Shown: one piece after another, positions 5,852 to 11,610 of the stretch
Numbering within the stretch: position 1 is the first letter of the stretch
Layout: each line of letters starts with the position of its first letter
DNA from: Clostridiales bacterium
GTDB lineage: Bacteria; Bacillota; Clostridia; Christensenellales; Aristaeellaceae
Length of the DNA: 11,610 nt
Direction of reading: 5' to 3'
Assembly: GCA_004556545.1 (NCBI GenBank)
Contig: SFGO01000082.1
Span: forward strand, 1 to 11,610
Translations under genes and position numbers: made by a program
The notes under the pieces: model-generated
What the model was told of the DNA's origin: nothing
Databases searched by the model: none
Seen by the model: the letters and a program-made list of their open reading frames with translations, nothing else

Positions 5852-6457
5852 TTACCCCAGCCCCAGCGGGCCCAGCATGCTGCGTTTGTCATACAGAATC
5901 AGCCCCACGTCAGGGTGGGAAATATCCCAGAAAAACCAGACGGAAAGTATCAGCACTAACAGAATGATGGCCGCGAGGGCGATTACCCGCCACACGCCGC
6001 GATCCCGGCTAATTTCGGCAATATGCTTGTCCCGGGCAGCGTTTTCAGCGGCATGGGCCTGCTGCAGGGTTTCCAGGGCACGGTGGTGATTCTCCGCCAA
6101 CGTCTCGGTTTCCCGGCGATGAAGCTCGGTCAGAGAGCTGATTTCGCGCAGATAGCTGTCTTTGATGTCGGACAGAAGCTCTGTATTCGGAGCATCCTTC
6201 TCCGGCAGCTCGGCGGGGGCGGAGGCGCCCGTGATGGAATCGACAGGAATCGACAGAACCGCGCAGACCAGCGCCCCCGTGTCGAACGCGGGCGTGGTTC
6301 CCCGGTTCAAAAAGCCATCCAGCGTGCTTTTTGGGATTCCGGTTTTTTCGCTGAGATTCTGAACCGTCATTCGCTGCTCGGAAAGCGTTGATCTGATTCG
6401 GTTTCGCAAGGCTTCCATGTCGATTTCGGGCCGGATTTTCGGCATTTCGGTGTTCAT
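5852..6457 (-). CDS. Membrane-tethered XRE-type HTH regulator with coiled coil
   Basis: A 201-residue protein. Residues 15-78 resemble a lambda-repressor/XRE helix-turn-helix domain (RIRSTLSEQRMTVQNLSEKT then GIPKSTLDGFLNRG). Residues about 93-153 are highly charged, helical and probably coiled coil. Residues 155-177 are one hydrophobic transmembrane helix. A 24-residue tail follows, rich in Gly and Pro. This predicts a DNA-binding dimer held at the inner membrane face. The longest open frame begins at 6613, but the chosen start (6457) has TGGAGG with a 7-base gap, and the extra 52 codons look non-coding. It converges on spo0A copy 1 and diverges from copy 2, with its own sigma-A promoter. 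Its targets are unknown; control of one or both spo0A genes is inferred from position only. Confidence 0.82.
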   Translation of the reverse strand: MNTEMPKIRPEIDMEALRNRIRSTLSEQRMTVQNLSEKTGIPKSTLDGFLNRGTTPAFDTGALVCAVLSIPVDSITGASAPAELPEKDAPNTELLSDIKDSYLREISSLTELHRRETETLAENHHRALETLQQAHAAENAARDKHIAEISRDRGVWRVIALAAIILLVLILSVWFFWDISHPDVGLILYDKRSMLGPLGLG

Positions 6458-6584
6458 TTTTGCGCCTCCAGATATGCGGGTTTTGTCGTTTTGAAAACAG
6501 CGTCCGAAATCTGCGGATTGAACGCCGGCTTCGAACGTGTTATATCCAGAACGTCGGTTCCCGAAACAGGGAAATTTCTCTTCT

Positions 6585-6613
6585 ATTTTAGCATAAACCT
6601 GACCAACAGTCAA
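6585..6613 (-). promoter_or_regulatory. Sigma-A promoter of the membrane-tethered regulator
   Basis: On the minus strand: TTGACT (6613-6608), a 17-base spacer, then TAAAAT (6590-6585), with a TGC extended -10. A short inverted repeat TGAC-tgttg-GTCA overlaps the -35 and could be an operator. The implied leader is about 120 nt. The intergenic space to spo0A copy 2 is shared with this promoter. Confidence 0.75.
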
Positions 6614-6690
6614 AAAAACTGCCGTGAAAGATCAGGAAGAAACGCAAAAAATGCCATTCTGCCAATGCAGAAGCAGCGAACGAAAACCCG

Positions 6691-6716
6691 CCGAAGCGTG
6701 GCCTTCCCACCTTCGG
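6691..6716 (+). other. Hairpin in the leader of spo0A copy 2
   Basis: CCGAAG (6691-6696) pairs with CTTCGG (6711-6716) and GTGG (6698-6701) with CCAC (6707-6710), with a bulged C and a five-base loop. The structure ends 22 bp before the GGAGG. No T-run follows. I found no convincing sigma-A or sigma-H promoter between 6613 and 6739, so how copy 2 is transcribed is open. The structure may affect its translation. Confidence 0.45.
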
Positions 6717-6751
6717 CCTGAGGAATAGAAAGAGCAATGGAGGAAACCAGC

Positions 6752-7531
6752 ATGAAACAAAACCGGATTCTGATCGTCGCAGCCCAGCCCCAGTACCGCG
6801 CCGCCATGGCGGAGTATCTGCGCGGCCAGGAAGGAATCGCACGGGTCCGCGAAGCGGACAACGGTACGGAGGCTCTGCAGATCCTTACAGAAGAAAAATT
6901 CGATATTCTGATTACCGATATGATTATGCCCCGGATGGACGGCTATACGCTGCTGGAGGAGCTGGGACGCAGACGGCTGGCTTCCCATCCCGCCGTCATC
7001 GCCATATCCGCCCTGAGCCGGGATGATCTGGTGGCCCGGGCCATTGCGTTGGGCGCTTCCTTTTATATGGTCAAGCCCTTTGAGCTTCGCCATCTGCTGT
7101 GCCATATCCGCAGCCTGACCGTCAATCCGCCCGTTCCGGCGGAAAGCGTGCCTGCCGCCCTCCGGGAACCCCGCCGGATGCAGACGGTGGACGAGCGTCT
7201 GGGCAGCCTGTTCCTGACCATGGGCATCCCGGCCCACATCAAGGGATATCAGTTCCTTCGTCAGGCCGTGAAGATGGTTTTGGAGGATCCGGATCGGATC
7301 AACCGCATCACCAAGGAACTCTATCCCGGCATCGCCCGCTATTTCAGCACGTCCGCCAGCAAGGTGGAGCGGGCCATCCGCCATGCCATCGAAGTGGCGT
7401 GGAACCGGGGCCGCGTGGAAACCCTGAATACCGCCTTTGGCTGCCGGGTCTGCACCCCGGAGGACAAGCCCACCAACGGCGAGTTCATCGCCATGATCGC
7501 GGATAAGCTGGCCATGGAGCGGTGCGCGTGA
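6752..7531 (+). CDS. spo0A: Spo0A paralogue, copy 2, receiver lacking the acidic metal pocket
   Basis: A 259-residue second Spo0A. The ATG at 6752 is chosen because GGAGG (6739-6743) lies 8 bases before it, the same spacing as in copy 1, and the proteins then align from residue 1. An in-frame ATG at 6737 overlaps the ribosome site. Receiver: phosphoacceptor Asp56 (ITDMIMP), Ser86 and Lys108 (VKPF) are kept, but the acidic pair is replaced by Ala10-Ala11 (LIVAAQ). Seven of the nine residues 10-18 differ from copy 1. The linker covers about 124-143. The effector domain (144-259) differs from copy 1 at only 9 of 116 residues and the recognition-helix block is unchanged, so it should bind the same 0A boxes. 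It is probably not phosphorylated normally. It may act constitutively, as a competitor, or as a heterodimer partner; this is inference. A terminator follows. Confidence 0.93.
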   Translation: MKQNRILIVAAQPQYRAAMAEYLRGQEGIARVREADNGTEALQILTEEKFDILITDMIMPRMDGYTLLEELGRRRLASHPAVIAISALSRDDLVARAIALGASFYMVKPFELRHLLCHIRSLTVNPPVPAESVPAALREPRRMQTVDERLGSLFLTMGIPAHIKGYQFLRQAVKMVLEDPDRINRITKELYPGIARYFSTSASKVERAIRHAIEVAWNRGRVETLNTAFGCRVCTPEDKPTNGEFIAMIADKLAMERCA

Positions 7532-7567
7532 AGCGGCCGCTACCTTAAGGGAAATATTTAGTTGTCT

Positions 7568-7637
7568 AACCCCGGTACTTTTTCTGTTCTCCCGCTGCCA
7601 AAACGCGGCGGAGAAGAAGGAAAAAACCGGGGTTTTT
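7568..7637 (+). terminator. Long-stem terminator after spo0A copy 2
   Basis: AACCCCGGT (7568-7576) pairs with ACCGGGGTT (7626-7634) and is followed by TTTTT (7633-7637). The interior can extend the stem through T-rich/A-rich and TTCTCC/GGAGAA segments with a bulge. It separates spo0A copy 2 from the larA promoter. Confidence 0.78.
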
Positions 7638-7685
7638 CCTGCCGTTCAGGGCTTTTGGGGCTGCGCGGCAAAACGCCGCCGTCCT

Positions 7686-7715
7686 CTCGACAAATCCCTC
7701 CCCTCGTGATAAAAT
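7686..7715 (+). promoter_or_regulatory. Sigma-A promoter of larA with overlapping Spo0A box
   Basis: TCGACA (7687-7692), a 17-base spacer and TAAAAT (7710-7715), with a TGA extended -10 (7707-7709). The -35 lies inside CTCGACAAA (7686-7694), which reads TTTGTCGAG on the minus strand, 8 of 9 with the 0A box. In Bacillus, 0A boxes overlapping the -35 occur at Spo0A-activated sigma-A promoters such as spoIIG, so direct control of this operon by one or both Spo0A proteins is plausible. Confidence 0.6.
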
Positions 7716-7721
7716 TCCGCA

Positions 7722-7756
7722 TATGCATTTTCATGCATAGATATGAATGGATTCAT
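7722..7756 (+). repeat. Pair of inverted repeats in the larA leader
   Basis: TATGCAT-tttc-ATGCATA (7722-7739) is followed by ATGAAT-gg-ATTCAT (7743-7756), which abuts the GGAGG of larA. They start about where transcription from the upstream promoter should begin. They could be operators or small leader hairpins that influence ribosome access. Confidence 0.5.
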
Positions 7757-7770
7757 GGAGGCGCATGGGC

Positions 7771-9045
7771 ATGAAAGAGTTTCGGTTCCGATACGGCGAC
7801 GGAGAAGTGATGATCCCTCTGGACGAACGTCAGGTTTTGGGGGAACTGCACGGAAATCATGTGCCTGCGGCCGCTTCCATTCCCGACACGCTGCGGGCCG
7901 CGCTGGAAAACCCCATCGATCTGCCGCCGCTGAAGCAGTGGGTTCGGCCCGGCGAACGGGTGGCGCTGGTGGTCAGCGATATGTCCCGGTTCTGGATGCG
8001 GCAGGATAAGGTGATCCCGCCGCTGGTGGACTATCTGCGGGACGAATGCGGCGTTCCGGAGGATCATGTGACCATCATCGTGGCCAACGGCACCCACGAC
8101 GGCGGCGATGAGAAGGAGCTTCGCACGCTGGTGACGGACGGCGTATACGACCGCGTCCGGGTGGTGAACCACGACTGTCTGGCGAAGGATCTGGTCTATC
8201 TGGGCACCACGGCCCACGATACCCCGGTATGGATCAACGCGGAGGCCGCTCAAGCCGATCGGGTGATCTGTCTGGGCGCCTGCACCCATCACGTCATGGC
8301 GGGCTTCGGCGGCGGCCGGAAGAGCATTCTGCCCGGCATCAGCGGCATGGAGACCATTTGCCATAATCACGCCTACTCGCTGGATCCGGCCTGCCTGATG
8401 AGCAATCCCCGCATCGGCAACGGCAAGGTGAAGGATAACCCCCTCAACGACGATATGTGCGAGGCCGCGGCCATGGTGCCCCAGCTGTATATGGTGAATC
8501 TGGTGATGAACGCGGAAATGCAGCTGGCGGAAATTTATGCAGGTCATTATCTGACTTCGTGGCAGAAGGCCTGCGAGGCGGTGGACCGCATCTACCGGGT
8601 AGCGGTGCTGGAGAAGGCCGACGCCATCATTGCCAGCTGCGGCGGTTATCCGAAGGATATGTCTCTGTATCAGGGCACGAAGACCATCGATAATGTGGAA
8701 ACGGGCCTGAAGCCCGGCGGCACGCTGATTCTGCTCATCGAAGCCCGGGACGGCGGCGGCCCCGCCGAATATTTCGGCTGGATCAACGACCTGCTGGGCG
8801 GCACCATGGAAAAGCGCCTGCGGGAGCATTTCACCGTGCCCGGTTATATCTTCCTGCTGAACTGCGAGCAGGCCCAGCGCTACAACATTCTCATGCTGAC
8901 CTCTGTTCCGCAGGAGACGGTGGCTCCCATGGGGCTGAAAGCCTTCTCCGACGTGAACGAGCTGATGAAGGCCGCCCATCTGGAGGGCAAGAGCGTGTAC
9001 GTCATTCCCAACGGCAGCACCGTAGTGCCTTACGTTCAAGCGTGA
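7771..9045 (+). CDS. larA: LarA family nickel-pincer-dependent racemase homologue
   Basis: A 424-residue protein of the lactate racemase (LarA, DUF2088) family. These enzymes use a covalently bound nickel-pincer nucleotide for hydride transfer at the alpha carbon of 2-hydroxyacids. From the chosen start the key residues fall at or near the Lactiplantibacillus plantarum LarA positions: DMSR at 70-73 (DxTR-like), THD with His109, then THHVMAGFGGGRKSILPG with His173, His174 and cofactor-anchoring Lys184, His200 in ICHNHA, and Q-G-T-K at 301-304. All catalytic positions are kept, so it should be active if the cofactor is made; no larB, larC or larE is in the window. Homologues act on several hydroxyacids, so lactate is not certain. 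The start at 7771 has GGAGG (7757-7761) 9 bases away; upstream in-frame ATGs (7747, 7765) fit worse. An aminotransferase follows after 18 bp. Confidence 0.88.
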   Translation: MKEFRFRYGDGEVMIPLDERQVLGELHGNHVPAAASIPDTLRAALENPIDLPPLKQWVRPGERVALVVSDMSRFWMRQDKVIPPLVDYLRDECGVPEDHVTIIVANGTHDGGDEKELRTLVTDGVYDRVRVVNHDCLAKDLVYLGTTAHDTPVWINAEAAQADRVICLGACTHHVMAGFGGGRKSILPGISGMETICHNHAYSLDPACLMSNPRIGNGKVKDNPLNDDMCEAAAMVPQLYMVNLVMNAEMQLAEIYAGHYLTSWQKACEAVDRIYRVAVLEKADAIIASCGGYPKDMSLYQGTKTIDNVETGLKPGGTLILLIEARDGGGPAEYFGWINDLLGGTMEKRLREHFTVPGYIFLLNCEQAQRYNILMLTSVPQETVAPMGLKAFSDVNELMKAAHLEGKSVYVIPNGSTVVPYVQA

Positions 9046-9063
9046 AGAAGGGGGAGAGAAAAA

Positions 9064-10218
9064 ATGCGTTCCTTTATTGCCAAACGTTTTGAGACCCGTC
9101 CCGCCGGGCTGACCCTGGATACCGAGGCGCTGGCCCGCTATTCGGACGTGATCGACCTGAGCATCGGCGACACGGACTTTACCACCGACCGCCGGATTAT
9201 CGACGCGGCCTATGCCGACGCGCTAAGCGGCTATACCCACTACGGCGACCCGCAGGGCGACCCGGAGCTGGTGGACGCGGTGATTCGGGCATGGAAAGAG
9301 GACTTTGGGCAGGAGATCCCCCGGAAAGAGATGCTGGTGACCACCTCCAGCAGCATCGGCATGGCGCAGGCGCTGCTGGGCGTTCTGAACCCCGGCGACG
9401 AGGTGATCGTCTTCGCCCCCTACTTTGCCAGCTATTCCCAGCAGATCGAGCTGGCGGGCGGCGCGGTGGTGGAGGTGCCCACCTATGAGGAAGACAGCTA
9501 CCGTCCGGACGAACAGGCGCTGCGCCGGGCCATTACGCCCCGCACCCGGGCGATGATCATCAATACGCCCTGCAATCCCACCGGCGCGGCCTATGGCCGG
9601 GAGACGCTGGAAATGCTGGCGGGCGTGGCGAAGGAATTCGACCTGCTGGTGCTGGCGGATGAGATCTACACCCGGTATCTGTACGAGGGCGAATTCATCC
9701 CCATGCGCACCCTGCCCGGCATGGCGGAGCGCACGGTGACGCTGAACAGCTTCTCTAAGAATTTCCTGATGACCGGCTGGCGCGTGGGCGTGATGATCGC
9801 ACCGGCGGAGCTGATCTCGGTGTTCCAGTTCATCAGCAATGCGTTGACCTACACCGCGCCCTCCATTTCCCAGCGGGCGGCCATCCGGGCTTTGGCCCTG
9901 CGGAACGAAATCGCGGACGAGTATATATGCAAATACAGGGACCGCGTGTTTTATGCATCCGAATGCATAGAAAAGCTGCCCTATCTGACCCTGCTGCGGC
10001 CCCGGGGCACGTTCTATCTATTCCCCGGCATTGCCAGAACCGGCCTGACGGACGAGCAGTTCTGCCAGCTGCTTTTGGAAAAGGCGCATATTCTGGCCGT
10101 TCCCGGAAGCGTTTTCGGCAAGGCAGGGCAGGGGCATTTCCGGATTGCCTGCACCGTTTCGGACGAAAAGCTGCGCGAGGCCATGGAGCGTCTGAAGGAG
10201 CTGAGCGCCTGTTTTTGA
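9064..10218 (+). CDS. PLP-dependent class I/II aminotransferase
   Basis: A 384-residue fold-type I aminotransferase, normal length. Seen: NPTG (171-174), the pyridine-nitrogen Asp199 in ADEIY with Tyr202, the Schiff-base lysine Lys232 in NSFSKNFLMTGWRVG, and the carboxylate-binding Arg360 in HFRIAC. The early DLSIGDTDF segment and YGDPQGDPEL loop are typical of the aspartate aminotransferase I-gamma group. The amino-acid substrate cannot be assigned. The ribosome site AGGGGGAG lies at 9048-9056. It is 18 bp after larA, so the two are one operon. The pairing suggests interconversion of a 2-hydroxyacid, 2-oxoacid and amino acid, although no dehydrogenase linking them is in the window. No GC-rich terminator follows. 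Confidence 0.9.
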   Translation: MRSFIAKRFETRPAGLTLDTEALARYSDVIDLSIGDTDFTTDRRIIDAAYADALSGYTHYGDPQGDPELVDAVIRAWKEDFGQEIPRKEMLVTTSSSIGMAQALLGVLNPGDEVIVFAPYFASYSQQIELAGGAVVEVPTYEEDSYRPDEQALRRAITPRTRAMIINTPCNPTGAAYGRETLEMLAGVAKEFDLLVLADEIYTRYLYEGEFIPMRTLPGMAERTVTLNSFSKNFLMTGWRVGVMIAPAELISVFQFISNALTYTAPSISQRAAIRALALRNEIADEYICKYRDRVFYASECIEKLPYLTLLRPRGTFYLFPGIARTGLTDEQFCQLLLEKAHILAVPGSVFGKAGQGHFRIACTVSDEKLREAMERLKELSACF

Positions 10219-10267
10219 CCGAACGATGAGCCCCAGCAAAAAAGTGAAAATTTTTTCAAAAAAGCCC

Positions 10268-10295
10268 TTGACAATATGCAAAACGGATGTATAAT
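10268..10295 (+). promoter_or_regulatory. Near-consensus sigma-A promoter of the solute-binding protein
   Basis: TTGACA (10268-10273), a 16-base spacer and TATAAT (10290-10295): both hexamers are perfect. A/T-runs at 10238-10263 could act as an UP element. This is the strongest promoter in the window and implies high expression of the binding protein, independent of the operon before it. Confidence 0.88.
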
Positions 10296-10358
10296 CATTC
10301 ATGTAAGCTGAATAAACATTCCGAACGAAACCTGAACGATACTTGGAGGGAAGAAGTC

Positions 10359-11150
10359 ATGAAGAAGATTTTCGCTATCGCGTTGGCCCTGTGTCTGGTA
10401 CTCTGCGCCGTAACCGCCTCTGCGGAGGGCGTGCTGGAAAAGATCAAGAGCGCTGGTGTGTTGGTCGTCGGCACCGAAGCGACCTACGGCCCCTACGAAT
10501 TTTTGGATGACAACGCCAACCCCGTTGGCTGCGACATGTGGCTGGCTCAGCAGATCGCCGATGAGCTGGGCGTGGAACTGAAGAAACAGGATATGGCCTT
10601 TGACGGCATCATCAATTCCGTCATGATCGGCGATGTGGACATCGGCATCGCGGCCTTCACCGTGACCCCCGAACGCGCCGAGGTGATCGACTTCACCCAT
10701 CAGTACGAGCTCAGCGAGCAGGTGCTGGTAGTCAAGAAGGGCGACGGCGCTGCCTATGCCACCAAGGAATCTCTGGCCGGCAAGAAGGTCGGCGCGCAGA
10801 TGGGCACCATCCAGTCTGAGCTGATTGCCTCCGCTCTGCCGGACAGCGAGCTGTTCGAGCTGGACACCTATCCCAATCTGGCCATGGAAGTCATCAACGG
10901 CAACATCGTGGGCTTTGTCTGCGACAAGGCCGTGGGCGAAGGCATGATCTCCCAGAACGACAATCTGGAAGCCGCCGCTTTCACCTTCTCCGCTGAAGAA
11001 GCCGCTTTCGGCAAGGCCGCCGTTATCGCCAAGGGCAACGACGACTTCATGGAGATCGTCAACGCCGTCATCGACAAGGTGGTGGCCGACGGTTCCTACC
11101 TGAAGGCTTTCGACGAGTACAACACCATCTGGCAGGCGAACGCCGACTAA
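10359..11150 (+). CDS. Amino-acid ABC transporter substrate-binding protein (family 3)
   Basis: A 263-residue extracytoplasmic binding protein of solute-binding family 3 (polar or charged amino acids). Residues 1-22 are a signal peptide: a Lys-Lys start, a hydrophobic core and ASA as a type I cleavage site before Glu23. Cys12 and Cys16 are both preceded by Leu, so no proper lipobox is seen, which is unusual for a Gram-positive binding protein. Family features: GTEATYGPYEF near the mature N-terminus, TPERAEVIDFT (from Thr103) with the ligand-contact Arg106, GKKVGAQMGT and NGNIVGFVCDK. The start at 10359 has GGAGG (10345-10349) 9 bases upstream; the longer frame from 10287 runs through the promoter and is rejected. 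No permease or ATPase gene follows within the window. Position after the aminotransferase suggests amino-acid uptake for that pathway, but the separate promoter weakens the link. Confidence 0.92.
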   Translation: MKKIFAIALALCLVLCAVTASAEGVLEKIKSAGVLVVGTEATYGPYEFLDDNANPVGCDMWLAQQIADELGVELKKQDMAFDGIINSVMIGDVDIGIAAFTVTPERAEVIDFTHQYELSEQVLVVKKGDGAAYATKESLAGKKVGAQMGTIQSELIASALPDSELFELDTYPNLAMEVINGNIVGFVCDKAVGEGMISQNDNLEAAAFTFSAEEAAFGKAAVIAKGNDDFMEIVNAVIDKVVADGSYLKAFDEYNTIWQANAD

Positions 11151-11229
11151 GCAGGGGGCAGTGTCCCGCAACCTCAATCGTCGTCTTTGGCACTGCCGTG
11201 CCAAATCCTCGTTTCGGTTGACGGCTGCC

Positions 11230-11264
11230 GGTCGCTAACCGCCTTCGGCGGTTGTGCCCACTGG
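11230..11264 (+). repeat. 35-bp direct repeat, copy 2
   Basis: Identical over 35 bases to 21-55, including the AACCGCC-TTC-GGCGGTT hairpin. The match stops at 11265, where copy 1 continues into GGGCAC, so the second hairpin is incomplete here. Confidence 0.85.
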
Positions 11265-11391
11265 AGCTACCGCCGCTCGGCGACGGACCTCGCGGCTCGC
11301 AATTCTGGTCGGGTTCCCTGTATCCATCGCGCACAGATCGCCGTGGCACCTGCCGTGCCACGGCTCGCGCCTGTCTTCAGGAAAACGCCGG

Positions 11392-11440
11392 AACCCGCAA
11401 CAGGTAAGCCTGCCCACCGCCAACTGCGGGGAAGCAGAAC
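11392..11440 (+). repeat. 49-bp imperfect repeat, unit A
   Basis: Matches 11487-11535 with 6 mismatches in 49 bases, at a 95-bp period. CCCGCA near the start and TGCGGG near the end can pair to enclose the unit, so it may form a structured RNA or be a repeat-element module. Confidence 0.7.
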
Positions 11441-11486
11441 CCCCATTCGTGACGCTGCAAAACCGCCAAGCCACGGGCATTATTTC

Positions 11487-11535
11487 AACCCGCAAGGGGT
11501 AAGCATGCCCGCCGCCAACTGCGGGGGAGCAGAGC
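11487..11535 (+). repeat. 49-bp imperfect repeat, unit B
   Basis: Second unit of the pair described at 11392-11440. The CCCGCA/TGCGGG pairing segments are unchanged between units while loop positions differ, consistent with conserved structure. With only two units this is weak evidence. Confidence 0.7.
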
Positions 11536-11610
11536 GGCGATAGGCAGCGGAGGGAAAAAGCCTTGCCCTTTTTGAAAGAGGAAAAGAGTGAGCACGAGCG
11601 CGCACGAACG

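Larger units (their letters stand above)
11151..11610. other. Non-coding, repeat and hairpin-rich region (right edge)
   Basis: No credible gene. It holds hairpins TTTGGCAC-TGCC-GTGCCAAA (11186-11205) and CCGTGGCAC-ctgcc-GTGCCACGG (11341-11363), a second copy of the 35-bp repeat (11230-11264), and two imperfect 49-bp repeats (11392-11440, 11487-11535). There is no clear T-tailed terminator for the gene before it. The style matches 1-330, with recurrent CGCC/TGCC loops. Confidence 0.6.

Noticed and set aside
6458..6613. N-terminal extension of the minus-strand regulator (start at 6613)
   Set aside because: The extension runs through the sigma-A promoter and has no family motif. The ATG at 6457 has a TGGAGG site at ideal spacing.
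6737..6751. Earlier ATG for spo0A copy 2
   Set aside because: This ATG overlaps the GGAGG that serves the ATG at 6752, and only the later start aligns with copy 1.
7753..9039. 428-codon open frame on the minus strand
   Set aside because: Exact antisense shadow of the larA homologue, with no domain and His/Gln-rich composition.
10287..10358. N-terminal extension of the solute-binding protein
   Set aside because: It starts within the -10 region of the promoter and would bury the signal peptide.
10299..11204. 301-codon open frame on the minus strand
   Set aside because: Antisense shadow of the solute-binding protein gene.
11392..11535. Possible start of a CRISPR array
   Set aside because: There are only two imperfect units with six mismatches, no regular spacers and no cas genes.

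Overview
The window looks like a chromosomal segment of a GC-rich, probably endospore-forming Bacillota (Clostridia-type) genome. The grounds are two Spo0A proteins, strong GGAGG ribosome binding sites, sigma-A promoters, U-tailed terminators, a hemolysin III/TrhA protein and a DUF6020-type membrane protein. No phage, transposase, CRISPR, tRNA or rRNA gene was seen. All protein genes are on the + strand except one at 5852-6457.

Layout. 1-570 is non-coding and full of small hairpins. 571-1245 is a TrhA/hemolysin III membrane protein. 1342-4160 is a two-gene operon with its own sigma-A promoter: a GtrB/DPM1-like family 2 glycosyltransferase, translationally coupled (ATGA) to a large polytopic GT-C/DUF6020-like protein. 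It ends in an 18-bp terminator. 4243-4981 is a long AT-richer non-coding region with Spo0A-box matches, a candidate sigma-H promoter and an extended -10 promoter. It leads into spo0A copy 1 (4982-5767). A convergent gene (5852-6457, minus) encodes a membrane-tethered HTH regulator. A second spo0A copy follows (6752-7531). After a terminator come a LarA-type nickel-pincer racemase homologue (7771-9045) and a PLP aminotransferase (9064-10218), 18 bp apart. A solute-binding protein with its own near-consensus promoter follows (10359-11150). 11151-11610 is again non-coding and repeat-rich, and it carries a 35-bp perfect copy of a repeat from the left end.

The main point of interest is the 4.3-7.8 kb block: two Spo0A paralogues about 1 kb apart, with an XRE-type membrane-anchored regulator between them. 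Their DNA-binding domains are about 92% identical by hand alignment (9 differences in 116 residues), but their receivers are only about 67% identical (41 differences in 123). In copy 2 the two acidic metal-binding residues (Glu10-Asp11 in copy 1) are Ala10-Ala11, while Asp56, Ser86 and Lys108 remain. Copy 2 is therefore a candidate phosphorylation-impaired or differently gated Spo0A that would read the same operators. Good Spo0A-box matches lie upstream of copy 1, and one overlaps the -35 of the larA promoter. This suggests, as inference, a local circuit of Spo0A, pseudo-Spo0A and membrane regulator that may also control the racemase/aminotransferase operon.

The start codons for the minus-strand regulator, spo0A copy 2, larA and the solute-binding protein were moved inward from the longest open frame, to the ATG with a properly spaced GGAGG-type site.
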